Shown here piece after piece: positions 8,887 to 19,561 of a DNA stretch of 64,000 nucleotides. The first letter of the stretch is position 1. The number at the start of each line of letters is the position of its first letter. Source of the stretch: Tolypocladium sp. Sup5 PDA-1. Lineage: Eukaryota; Ascomycota; Sordariomycetes; Hypocreales; Ophiocordycipitaceae. Below the pieces are notes generated by a model, which did no database searches, was not told the DNA's origin, and saw only the letters and a list, made by a program, of their open reading frames with translations. Location of the stretch: the NCBI GenBank assembly GCA_000750105.3, contig JPHH03000011.1, forward strand, positions 496,001 to 560,000, written 5' to 3'. The translations under genes were made by a program, and so were the position numbers.

Positions 8887-11070
8887 TCATACACGCCCCT
8901 CGCGCAGAATGCACACCAGATGATCTACCAGAGTAAATGCGTTGGCGTTGCATATCGACGCATCCTTTTCCCTACTCCATACATCTCGGCATGACTGAAG
9001 CGCGTCTAACACAATCTCCTGCGGCCGACCTTCACAACTGCACGAAGACGGCAGTCCGAGATGGCGCCCGTCACGAACCAGCTGGGAACACACCGTCATG
9101 GCAGCCGTGAAGAATTCGTGCCTGAACAAGCCTGCGAACCACGTGCTCTGCTGGCCCCATGAGTCGCCCTCGCACAGGCTCCGTTGGTGTGAGAGGATTG
9201 CCAAGGCGCTCTCGAGCGATGAGACGTAGGAAACTGGGTATTCGGTTGGCGATGTTGGCCGCAAGGCAAAGCGTGAATGCAGGGCCATCAAAACCAGCCG
9301 AAAGAAAAGGTGGATCGTGCATGCTTCCAAGTCGACTGCCTCAAGGCAGTCCTCCACTCCTAGGTTCTCCGTGGTGAGGCCAATGCCTGACTGCTTCAAT
9401 TGCTGCCTTATTGCGGCGTCAACTTCTATAGCCTCGGCGTAGGTGATGGAGTCGGCGGAAGTAGCAAGGTCCAGCGCTTTGAGGAGAAGGTGTCCCGACA
9501 CCGCAAAGGTGCTCTCAAGCCGTGTTTGATGGGGCTTCCCAGCTCCGAAGAAGTCAGTTGCATCTTCCTCCCGGGATGGGCTCCCTGGAGTGAGCGTTTT
9601 GCTATCGCTGAAGCATGCCATATCCGTGGGTCGCAGGAGCAAAGGCATTCCGCAGACAAGAGACTGCCTCATCTCTAGAAACACAACCGCAGCCCAGAGT
9701 CTTCGTTTCACTCTAGCGTCCTTGGGTTCCTGATTTCGAGCTGGGCCTGCTTTTGAATGAAGACCGATCCTGATGCATAGTCGCTTGATCAAGCCCGTGA
9801 GGGGCCAGCAAGCGTCGGATTCATGGCATGACATGGCGTAATATACCTGCTTCGAGATGACCGTGAGACAGAGAGTCCTGATGTTGGCCAAGGTGGACTT
9901 GAACATGTATGGTGTTCGCTTCAAGCACACTTCGGCCCCGTGCATGAGACGTGAAGGCAAATTGGGGTACGCTTCGGCGCCATGAGCCTGCGAGACGAAG
10001 TTGTGTGCTTGGCAGCCTAGCGAGAGTATCATGAGATACTGGGCCAGCCAGTCGTCGGGTTGACTGGATGTGTCATCCCAGAACTCCTGCAGTTCTTGCT
10101 CCCAACCCGTCTCGTCGAGGAGGTGGTACGACTTCTCTATGGTGTCCATGTATTGAGACACGAAGATCTCTTGCAGGGCTTGAGGGGGTAGTTGCGCCAC
10201 GATTCGTCGGACTGACTCAGCGGAACATCCATCGCCGCTGAATGGGTAGTTGATGGACATTGCCATTGTTTGGGACAACGGCTCATTGTGGATGTTGAAG
10301 TCGTGTTCCTTGGCATGAGTGGGCGGGAGGTGGCCCTTGATCTGGGCAAAAGTCAGCATGCTGTTCGCCTAGGCGTAGCGAGTGTGCAAACTAACCTCGA
10401 TCAGAAGCTTGTTCCAGTGCGTCCCGTTGCGGAATTGCGAGTCCCAAGTTGCGTCGACGAATCTAGTGGCGATGAGATTGAGGGCCCCGTCGTCTTCCAA
10501 ATCCAGAGCACGGGAAGGAGTGTGCGTCGATTCTGTGTAGACACATTGCGTCTCCCGGCAGTTCTTTATGCAGCGACCGCAAGGTACCTTTCTGTCGCAC
10601 CTTACTTTGTGCCTCCGGCAGCGAACGCATGACAGAATCGCACGGTCCCGCTTGAGCTTGATACAGGGCTTTGCGTGCTTTGGCGGCGTTGCCTCTTGGG
10701 TTGGTATGTTCTCAGAAGATGTTGAGTCATGGGGCAAGGTGAAGTTTTGCATGAGCATATCGCTCACGAGGTCGCTTGTGGAAGGCCAGCCAGGGCTGTT
10801 CTGTGCCCCTGCCGACGGTGGCTCGCTGCTGGCCGAACTTGGCTCCGAAATTCGCTGCTGGGGCACCACCAGGCGTTCGTGACTGCTTGGCTGCTCACTC
10901 CTGGCCTCATGCTCCATGGACTGCCCGCCAGCCGGCCCATACTCGCACGCGGCATCGGCCCGAGCACACCTGATGCACCTCGGCCGAGCTCTGTCGCAGG
11001 CAACCTTGAACCCGCGGCACCTCTGGCACGCGGAGATTGGACGGCCTTGAGCTGAGAACGCTTTCGTCAT
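8887..11070 (-). CDS. Fungal transcription factor with two Zn(II)2Cys6 clusters
   Basis: Exons 11070-10396 and 10341-8887 are joined by a 54-bp GT-AG phase-0 intron (10395-10342), giving about 709 aa. The start is the ATG at 11068-11070, 14 residues before the first cluster; the upstream extension begins only with GTG. Cluster 1 (residues ~15-42) is CQRCRGFKVAC...CIRCARADAAC. Cluster 2 (~148-176) is CVRCRRHKVRC...CGRCIKNCRETQC. Both keep all six cysteines, which is unusual because most family members have one. The C-terminal part has the fungal-specific middle homology region (SKQVYYAMSCHESDACW; RRLWAAVVFLEMR). It is a probable nuclear regulator with unknown targets. Its last coding bases (8920-8992) are duplicated at 4308-4380. 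Confidence 0.88.
8920..8992 (-). repeat. Direct repeat, right copy (matches 4308-4380)
   Basis: A 73-bp gapless match, about 82% identical, in the same orientation as 4308-4380. The two copies bracket a 4.5-kb block that contains two pseudogenes and one hypothetical gene. This copy is live coding sequence of the regulator. Confidence 0.75.
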
Positions 11071-12839
11071 CTTCGCCGGCGACACCGCGTAGACGCTGTG
11101 CCCATGGGCCACGGGTCCGCAATCCTTGATGACTGGTCGAAAACAAAACGAGAGCACAGGCTCAAGGTAGAGGGCCCGTGGGAGCGGTGCGGTTAAATCC
11201 GACTGTCAACTGCAGACTGGAAAATTGATTATCAGATCTAAAAGAACGCACCATGAAGTAGAGGTGAGAGTCTGAGTCGGCTATCATTATTCGGTGGTTT
11301 ATCAGATGGTCGGAAAGGGGGTTACGTCAATGATGGACTTTTCCGATCGTCGGCCGAGAAAGGTGGGGCTAAAATCCGATTTCGACCCCGGCGGGAAGCT
11401 CCCCCGGGTTAGCGTTGTCCAGGATGCGGATCCATCTTACATGTCTTTGATCTTGTTTGCTTCTCTCGTTGTCTCGGTGTTGCAGGTAGGCTGAGAAGGC
11501 TATGGCATTCATCGCCGTCCATGGTGTCGTGGGTATGCCATCTGAGAAAGAATTCTGTTCTGGTTCAGCATCAACAGGACCGAACATGTCCTTCAACACG
11601 TTGCAAGACGGGGCCATGAGTTCGGTGGGATGAGAGCCGCCAAAGCTTGTGCAAAAGTCGTTAACACCTCGGCCGGGCGTGAAACCTGATATTGATTGAG
11701 TTGAATTGATCGATGGTCAATTTAGTCAACGCGGTTGAACGGCGTTGAGTGGTTTGCATCCTTGGACCGGGAGTTGACGATTAAGGCTCGGCTTTGCAAG
11801 CCCAGTGGACCCTCGTTCGTCTGACATCATCCGCACTCATCACTGGTCCACCGGTCCATCGAGACTTGCCCGATTACATTGCTTAAATATATCATTGCTT
11901 AGCCTTCGTGAGTCTAGCCTCCACTGCGGCGCATCTCCAGCATTTGCCGAGCAGATATCCTCTTGTCCGGATCTCATACGAGGGCCGCCCTCGCCAGTGC
12001 CTCGATGCCCGTGAGTGCCAATTTCCAAACGGATGAAGCGACTACTGGGGTGATTATGATGGCATCTCTGGCTCGGCTCTGCAACTTGGCTTTCTGCCTG
12101 TCTGCCCGCGCCTCTCTTCATGCCGAGAACTGCTATTAACAATCGACTGTGCGGCTGCAGAACGTCGCGAACACTTAATGACTTGAGCTGGACGAGGCGT
12201 AGTACTATGGAGGCAAGCAGGAAAAGACGTCGGTGAGAGGTTTTGCGCCCATGGCGACGTTGGCGCTTCACTACGAGCCTGCGAACGGAGCTTGCCACCC
12301 CCAACCCAACCCAACCCAACCTCCCAGCCCACAGTGAAGCTTCCAGAAGTGGGCGGTCGTTTGGCCAGAGCCGTCTCTTCCCCATCGGCGGTCCAAAAAC
12401 CTCATCATTTCACCATCTGAGACCCCTTTGCCGCCAACAGCTTTGTCGAAATATCCCTCCTCGTAATTGTGATTGAATGGTTGATTGATTGACTGACTTT
12501 TCCGCCCCGTAGACCCAAAGGTCTGCAGGCTGTGTCCTCTGACCCCTCGTTTCCGCTTCCTTTTATAACTTGTCGATATATATAAAAATCCCTTCGCCCC
12601 ACTGGCACGCGCTTGACTCTCTGGACTCAGACCATGTTAAGGCCTACCCTTGGATCCCAACCCGTCTGCCGTGTCATCCTCCCTCTCCCGGATTCCTGTC
12701 GTTGCCGCACCGAGGACCACTGCGTCGTTTGGGCAAAGAAGTCCGTCCCCAATCACCGAGCAGCCAAAGCCAAGCCTTCAGCCAGTCGCGGAGCTGGCCC
12801 AACGCATCCCCAACGATGTCGACCTGCACGGCGGCTCCA
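11071..12839. other. Intergenic region, regulator 5' flank; no gene seen
   Basis: It holds the presumed promoter of the two-cluster regulator and a short AACCC repeat near 12300-12325. There are several gattgatt-type runs near 11690 and 12470. The open frames here are not protein-like. Confidence 0.5.
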
Positions 12840-13267
12840 TGGATGAGGACTGGACAGTGGTGACGGATAGGGTAGAGAGAAGGACATGGTTCAGCTTCGT
12901 ATAGCGGGAGCTCTCGGCATCTGTTCGCTGTCTGCTTGTTCTTGGCTCCGAGCAGCCGTTTCACCATATTGTGTTCTTCTTCGTCTCTGCAGGCAATTCT
13001 GATTCGGGTCGGCTTCTTCGGGTCTTTGGTCACGGCACGGCACCGCCAGTTGGAGTGGCCCTCTTCAGCCCGCATGTCGCCTTCTGCGAGGGCGCGAATA
13101 GCGCCCGCTGTGACCTGTTCGTCTGGTCCATCCTCGACTCTCGACGTATCAATTGTGCAATAGAGTGTATCGGTAAAATTTGACGGCGTTGTGTTCCCGG
13201 TCGAAAGCGTTCTGATGTTGCTGGGTTGGGAGGACGGCGGCGAACGCGCGACCTCGGCGTAGGACAA
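12840..13267 (-). mobile_element. Fragment of a LINE (Tad1-like) retrotransposon gag ORF
   Basis: The minus strand reads SYAEVARSPPSSQPSNIRTL, then FTDTLYCTIDTSRVE, NWRCRAVTKDP and RIRIACRDEEEH. I recognise this as the N-terminal gag-like region carried by fungal non-LTR retrotransposons of the Tad1/MGL type. The fragment begins with TTG at the position of the expected Met and loses resemblance after about 12840. No reverse transcriptase follows. It is a truncated, inactive piece; the open frame continues by chance to 12674. Confidence 0.75.
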
Positions 13268-14655
13268 TTGTGGGGAATCGGCGACGCGTGTCTATATAAC
13301 TAGGACGTTCGTCCTCTTGACTTGGGCAGTGGTCAAGGCCAATTTGACTCTCTATAACCCTCACATGCATCGCATCTTTCCATTTACATTTGACATTGCC
13401 AACCTGAGGGAGCTTGCCTAAGGCCACCCGACCTATCCACCAGGCGTGCGCCAGCCCATCCAATTATCCGCTGAAGGGATGGAACGTTACTGGCAGCAGT
13501 AGACCTGAATAAAGCACCCATTGTCGCTCGGAACTCGAGCAACCTCCCTCCATCCGGGGGGACAATGGGTTTCACAAAAAGGAGGAGTACCAACCCATTG
13601 GCATCGCTCGGCAGCCTGGTTCTCTACATTTTCCACAGCATCATTTCCGGCCGGCATATCTTTGATCGGTTAGTTTAGAAATCAAAGTCAAGAGAGTACA
13701 AAAGCATACTAACTAACCAATAGTTGTAGCCGAGGCCGCAGAAATAATAGCGATAATAATCTTAAAATGCATTTTGATAGATAAAAGTCAATGTCTAGAA
13801 TAGTATTTAATGGCTAGAATGGTAGTGAATAGTGGGGTATGTAGTTAATGAGCAGGGAGACGAAGCCGCCCTTTATGTACTTAAGAGCTAATAAGCAATA
13901 CTCGTAATCGTATATATAGTCATACATTAGTTATAGAACGTCAATAACGGGTGCCTCGCAAATCAATACGACTGTCTTTGGAAGTGTCTTAAAATATTAC
14001 CTAATAATATCTAATTATATAACTGCACTAACGTCGATTTAGACGGACTAGCGTATATCTTAGGACGTGGAGTGCTATACACCCTTGTCGCCCGTATAAA
14101 ATGACTTCTTATCTCGTCTATAGAGAGGTGTATGGGCAAAATGTTGCAGAAAGAGGCAATGGCTAACGCATGACGGTAAGCTGAAGCTGCAATACTACTC
14201 TATGCATCGCGTTGTCCGAGCGCCTGTTCATGCCTGGGACACTCTTCTCCCCGCCACCGGCAGCATCCGGGCGGAGATCGCTTGTGGTTCTATGTAACCA
14301 ATCAGCTCTGTTAGGACCCTGCCCCCTCTCCTCTCCGTGCCGCTCTTGCAGCTTGTCATACGAACTGGGCTTGCATACAGAGCGATTCTGGCGCTTGTGC
14401 AGACAGGGGGAAGAGTCCGTTGAACAGGGCCGACGAAGAGTCCGTCGGTATTTTCTCATCTTAAATGGGCGAGTCTAGTATGCATACACCGATTCAATGA
14501 GATTTTTACATAGGATAAAAGTCATGTGTCGACGCCATACAGCGTCGTTGTAACGGGCTAAGCCCGCGGGTCTCGGCTTACACTAGACAAGTATAGGATT
14601 TTCCCCTGTTTTAGGGGGGATGGCTTGGTGATGCAAGACTCCCCCCCTTCTCGTT

Positions 14656-14701
14656 CCCGTTCTATTCGGCACCGAGGTCCCGTTCTATTCAGCACCGAGG
14701 T
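14656..14701. repeat. Two tandem copies of a 23-bp unit
   Basis: Units 14656-14678 and 14679-14701 differ at one base. The repeat lies in the A+T-rich, gene-free stretch upstream of the first small secreted protein gene. Confidence 0.85.
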
Positions 14702-15161
14702 CCCGTGACGGAGTTGTCCTAATAGAGGGCTAGTGTCTTAGGCTGTGCCGTTGGTGCATACCGGCAGGCCTTGCCGTCTCAGCGGTCGAGACGTATGTGT
14801 CGTATCTTCGGTAACAAAGCGGGGGCCGATAGCATGGCCAGCCAGTAGTGAGCAGCCAAGACGAAGCAGTATAATGCGATGGTACTTCGGGCTCCACGAA
14901 AATGATACGTCTCTAGTATCTATGCCGTTGTTTCACATATAAATATTTATGATTGGATTATCCCGACCGACCGGAATGCATATCTTTTGCCGTGTTGGCC
15001 GGAATCGAAAGTTCAGCCAGCCATGATCTTAACCGATTGGGAAGAGATGGTATATCGGATGTTAATTGAGGCCTAATACACTAAAACCACGGGAGAGCCC
15101 GTTGAGACAAAAATGAAGGGGGAGGCAAGGAAGAGGCATGGCCGTACGGTCTAGCTCTAAC

Positions 15162-15169
15162 TATATAAG
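15162..15169 (+). promoter_or_regulatory. TATA box of the 8-Cys secreted protein gene
   Basis: TATATAAG lies about 100 bp upstream of the ATG at 15268. Spacing and sequence fit a fungal TATA-driven promoter. Confidence 0.5.
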
Positions 15170-15267
15170 TAGCGGCTCATAGCGACCTAAGTGCCTTTTA
15201 GTTTACGTAACTGCTTTGTCTGGCCAAATTGCCCTCGTGCTTACCCTATTTACAATTATACGCTAAA

Positions 15268-15578
15268 ATGCATCTTAAGATCCTTATCGCTCTTGCTTCT
15301 ATCGCCACGGCAACGGCTATTGGTTAGTTAGATATCCCTTTGGATCTTCCTGGGTTGTACCTTTCGGCTAACCAACCAACTAAGGCAAAGGCGAGCCGCC
15401 CTCCAGAGACGACCCCGTGGAGAGTGGGCATCATCGTAAACTCCTGACATGCTACTGGGAAGGCTGTATCGCTCCTTTCTGCGTCAGCCACTGCCCGCCT
15501 GGATGGAAGGAGGAGGGCCGTAGCTCATGTGATGGGCCGTGTGTTGGCTTCAAGACGTTATGCTGCAAAGATGACTAA
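15268..15578 (+). CDS. Small secreted cysteine-rich protein, 82 aa, 8 cysteines
   Basis: Exon 1 (15268-15322) encodes a signal peptide, MHLKILIALASIATATA. A 62-bp GT-AG intron (15323-15384, branch GCTAACC) follows, then exon 2 (15385-15578). The ~63-residue remainder has eight cysteines spaced C-X4-C-X4-C-X3-C-X11-C-X3-C-X6-C-C, including CPPGW and a terminal CCKDD. The charged stretch GKGEPPSRDDPVESGHHRK precedes the first cysteine and could be a propeptide. The gene sits alone in an A+T-rich island beside a hAT relic, with a good TATA box, the setting typical of fungal effector-like or antimicrobial proteins. I recognise no family, and any activity is unknown. Clean reading across the splice supports a real gene. 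Confidence 0.78.
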
Positions 15579-16074
15579 GTAGCGACATTACAGAGGACGA
15601 GTAGACATACGCATACGCAAGGCGTGTGCTACGGTAACAGGCAACTACAAAACACTGGGTTAGAAGGCGAGATATTTTATCTCGGCAATAAAACAGGTTG
15701 TTTAGTCTCGGTTTAATATGACGACTGTATTTTCCAATAGTGTTTGTTGGCCATCTGGCGCGTGTTTCTTGGGTATCTGGCTAGTGTTCCTGAACATTTT
15801 AACACCCCAAGAACCACAGAATAGCGGTAAGAGTCTAGATGACACTATGTCACGGGCTTTGCCCGGTTCTGGGGTCCTGGCGATACCAGGACCAGGGCCA
15901 CGTAAGTGATAGAGACTCCCGGTGGTTGCCATAACAATAGCGTCAGGGGGGGGGGGGTCATAATAAGAGGCCAATGCGAGCCTACCTCGCCCTCTTTTTC
16001 TTCCCTTTCTCTTTAGCTTTAGATAGACAATTCAACGTGGCATGAACTCGCTGAACAAGCCCTTGACCAGCCCT
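15579..16074. other. Island segment with hairpins, no gene
   Basis: It contains the hairpin CGGGCTTTGCCCG (15853-15865) and an 8-bp-arm hairpin GGTCCTGG/CCAGGACC (15873-15893). A run of eleven or more G lies near 15945. No coding sequence supported. Confidence 0.5.
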
Positions 16075-16365
16075 TGAGTTTATCGATGAAGTATGCAAAA
16101 ACAGCCATTATCACAAGACGATTCGGTGATGTCCAGAGATCAAAGCTATTGTGTATTTTTGTTAGGGCACTGCCTAACTCCGCTTTAATAATATCCGTCT
16201 TGGACTTAAAGATCCTCTGGAGCTCTCTAGTAATAGAACTACTACTCTAAGGAATCTGGAGCGCCAATTCATAGTCGAACCGATAAAAGAGCTCCTTTAG
16301 AAACTTATACTCAAATATTATGAATGGCACGTCACTGTCAATAACGAACCCAACACTCAGTTCTT
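16075..16365 (-). mobile_element. Relic of a hAT-family DNA transposase
   Basis: On the minus strand one frame, broken by a single stop, reads EYKFLKELFYRFDYELALQI, then SSSSITRELQRIF, then KTDIIKAELGSALTKIHNSF and DLWTSPNRLVIMAVFAYFID. The FDLWTSPN block with its following IMAVFAHFID-like segment is characteristic of fungal hAT transposases, just after the BED/N-terminal region. No terminal inverted repeats or remaining catalytic parts were found, so this is a decayed piece. Confidence 0.8.
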
Positions 16366-17920
16366 ATACGGCTTTGACCTTTGCCTCAGTATTATGCTCT
16401 AGTCAAGCCGCGGTCGTTTAGGGGTTGCATGAGAGTAAAGATCGATCGCGCTATCGTCGCTGGGACTTGACTAGCTCGCTAGGGTGATCCGGTGAGCTCT
16501 GCGTAAGTCAGTAGATGGATATGGTACGGGACGGATACGTACTTGCGAAGATGATCTGCTGTAGAAGATGTAGCTTGTACTGAGAAGAATTCCGGTCGAC
16601 CCTTTGTGTCACATCGACTACAGCACCATACATGACCGATAGGCTAATCCTGGTGATTCAATTCAATAAAAAACAGGCCGTGCGATCTAATCCAACTTTT
16701 CCTGCCTTTCGCACCCTTTCGAGCTAGTGAAGCTTCTTAGACGAAGCGGCGGCTTTTCCAGACGACCGTCGGTAGATCCTCAATAGTCGGGTTATAGGCA
16801 GGTCTCCGACTGCGGCCTCCTCGAGCTACTTGGCCACGCTCCTTGGTTTGATAGTCGCGAGAACGCAGAGGAAAGAGTGGCGTGGGGCAAGGCGTCGAAA
16901 TCTCCAGCGAAAGACTCGCCGGCAAAGAGGGTGTTAGCAAGTCCGACATCGTGTCGCTAGTGCCATGTCATGTTAATAGAGAAGTTGACGCGTCGCGGTA
17001 GGATGCAAGAAGGCGCGTCATCCTGCAGAGCGATTGGTATGGGCTAGGCGGCGATAGTAGGTACCGTATCAGACTGCGACTTCATATAGGAGTAAGAGGT
17101 ACTGCCTATCTATGACCATCTCGTACAGGGTAGGACCGCGCAGGGCAGGCCCTTTTCGGGCAGTTCAGATGCAGGCATATATCAATTTAATCAAATCATG
17201 TCAACTTGGAAATCACTGGAATCGATTTGATTGAATGGAAGAATCGGCCGGATTGATTGATTTGATTGGGGTGATTTATGATGAGCGCTGCTTCAGAGGG
17301 ATTGCAGCGTGTACCAATAGGCCATACGCCGGAACCAGCAGCTTTGGCTGGCAGCGTATGGGAGTCGTACCACCGATTCCAACCTCACCCAACGCAGCTG
17401 TTATACTGTACTCGTAAAGTAAGCAGTGTCGCCAGGTTTACGAGGAAAAAGCCGGACTTAGCCTTTAACCTTGGCCGCGGCCGCTGGGATTCCGAGCTGG
17501 CTGACAACACAACTCTGGTCAAGTCACGCGGGATTTGTGAACTTGAACCACGGCCGCTGCCCTGTCGAGTAGTACATGACCTACCGCGGCATGCCTGCCA
17601 TCCACAGGTAAAATATGGTGTCATCTATATTCTATCTTGTGAGTTCGGTTCAACATGGTGTTGGAGCTGTAGATGGAGTACTTTCATATGCCTATTAGTT
17701 GCGTAAGATAACGTTGTTCGACTTATGAGATCCGTCACATCCGCATTAATATCTAGTTATTTTAGCAATAAGTCAACTGCCGCTGCACCATTGTATGAAT
17801 ATATATTACTACTATACTCTAGTAACAATAGTCATGAAAATGAAAATGAAAATGACAATAGCATTAATACCCGTACGCGTAGTAGTTCCGCTCTCCCGTA
17901 ACCGGTGAGCTGTCTCAGCC
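16366..17920. other. Island segment, no gene seen
   Basis: A+T-rich in parts. It contains gattgattgat-type runs near 17165-17280 and a short gaaaat microsatellite at about 17835-17855. Frames in 17235-17706 do not look like proteins. Confidence 0.5.
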
Positions 17921-18919
17921 CTAAGAGTCAGCCGAGGGAATGTACGATCCGACCTTGCCATCCACCTCGCCGTGCATATACAACAGGCATGCTTCTGCAT
18001 TTCCCGCGACACTCTTAACGTCGCATCCAGCCAGTTCCTTGAGACTCTTTATCCAGAACGTCCAGCGCTCCGGGCTATACCCGGCCGAGACAATAACGCC
18101 AGACTGGACGGCCAGCTCGCCAAGGCTAGACAGCTGCGCGATGCCAGCACCAGCACCAGTCTGACTATCCTTAGGGGAATAGTGGTACCGCAACATGAAT
18201 GTACCTCTTTCGGTGTGGTGGAAGAGCTGCTGAAGGGCGCCGAGAAGGTCGTCGATTGGTAGGATCGTTTCTGTACCGTTATTTTCGCCCTTGTCCTCCG
18301 CCGTGGCTGCAGAGACCAGTGGTCGACGCGTTTCAAGCGTCTCTCGAAGCAGCGAGAGCAAGCAAGTTGCCGGGCCGTCATAGATGCCAACAGAGAGAAG
18401 GCGTCCTACAAAGGCAGCCAGGTAGCTGCGCTGGGCCTCGTCATAGTGCTCGGTCAGATAGTAGCGGTTGGCCCATTCATCCACAAGGTCTGTGCCAAAG
18501 AATGGTAGGTCGACCCAGAACTTTGAGCCATCGGAGAGACGAACGAGCTCGCCATCACCCTCACTACCATCGTCGTCACCGGGGGTAGCTTGTGGTCGTC
18601 TAAGGTGCCCCATAACCTTAGCGCCAAGAATGGTGCGAACGAGTGCGTCTTGCTTGTAATTGGAGCAGTACATGTGCTTGGCTGCCTGGATGCACACATA
18701 CCATGCGTTATGCAGTGCGGGTTCGATGTCGGTGATAGGAAGCGTGGTGTTGGCGTAGCGGTAGGTAACAGCATGGATGCAAGACTCTAGAGCAGAGTCG
18801 AGGGTGCTATCGGTTGCTTGGCCTTGTTCTATATTGATCTGGGTTACTTCATCGACGTAGGACCTGGCAAGGGTCCAGTAGTCGTCTTGGGACGCGGTTT
18901 TGAGCTCAGTGTTGGACAT
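17921..18919 (-). CDS. DUF3632-like fungal protein, 332 aa
   Basis: A single exon from the ATG at 18917-18919 (MSNTELKTASQDDYW); the in-frame extension upstream has no ATG. It reads YANTTLPITDIEPALHNAW, FWVDLPFFGTDLVDEWANRY and ERWTFWIKSLKELAGCDV. The WVDLPFFGTDL block and overall helical make-up recall the fungal DUF3632 family, whose function is unknown. There is no signal peptide once the ATG is set correctly, so a cytosolic or nuclear protein is likely. It is a solitary intact gene in the accessory island, about 640 bp from the 6-Cys secreted protein gene and on the same strand. Confidence 0.7.
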   Translation of the reverse strand: MSNTELKTASQDDYWTLARSYVDEVTQINIEQGQATDSTLDSALESCIHAVTYRYANTTLPITDIEPALHNAWYVCIQAAKHMYCSNYKQDALVRTILGAKVMGHLRRPQATPGDDDGSEGDGELVRLSDGSKFWVDLPFFGTDLVDEWANRYYLTEHYDEAQRSYLAAFVGRLLSVGIYDGPATCLLSLLRETLETRRPLVSAATAEDKGENNGTETILPIDDLLGALQQLFHHTERGTFMLRYHYSPKDSQTGAGAGIAQLSSLGELAVQSGVIVSAGYSPERWTFWIKSLKELAGCDVKSVAGNAEACLLYMHGEVDGKVGSYIPSADS

Positions 18920-19561
18920 GGTGAGATTGTGATTGTGAGTTGTGGTTATACGAAGGAAGAAGGAATAGAACAGAACGAGTAGGATAGGTGCTGAGTTCAA
19001 GTCGAAGCCGCATTCTTGACGGGGGAATTGACATCCTTATATAGTTCTCGCTGTGTGATTGAGTGAACAGCACTGCCACCAAAACTCGGTGGAGGGTGCG
19101 TGGGTGGCAATCATTAATGGTACATATGTAAGCGGATGGTGTTGGCTTGGCGCCTTTCTTGGCAGTCTTGGCGCGGGAGCTAAGGTCATTGCCAAGAAAT
19201 CGGGGACGCTACGAAGAGCCAAGACTCGGTACTCGTGCCGCTAGTGGGGATAAATGTGGAGTCAAGTCTCTTTTACATACAACTCCCCACCCGTAACCCT
19301 AAGGTAACCCTCCGCGTACTTGAGTACATAGTACTCAAGTAAATGCCGAGTTCATTACTACCATCATCACTGCCACGTAGTATGCGAGGTTATGCATTGC
19401 ATTTCCATTCCAAGTAATGTATAGTAGAGTCGTGATTCTGGGTCCAAACGAGCCTAACTGTGAATACCTAGGTAGCTAGTACAGAGCCCCCTCACAACTA
19501 TCTAGATATATCTAATATATATCCATCCAGTTCGGCCCTCCCTCAGATTCAGCCCTTCCGA
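18920..19561. other. Intergenic region with a perfect palindrome
   Basis: The 5' flank of the DUF3632-like gene. The only notable structure is the 25-bp inverted repeat at 19317-19341. No gene. Confidence 0.55.
19317..19341. repeat. Perfect inverted repeat, 11-bp arms, 3-bp loop
   Basis: TACTTGAGTAC, then ATA, then GTACTCAAGTA. It lies about 400 bp upstream of the DUF3632-like gene and 220 bp downstream of the 6-Cys gene stop. It could be a dimeric factor site or a transposon footprint. Confidence 0.8.

Larger units (their letters stand above)
13268..15267. other. A+T-rich island segment without genes
   Basis: From about 13650 the base composition shifts to A+T and open frames disappear, as in decayed transposon sequence (RIP is plausible but not measured). 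It includes a 23-bp tandem duplication at 14656-14701 and a small hairpin CGGGCTAAGCCCG at 14554-14566. No gene seen. Confidence 0.55.
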
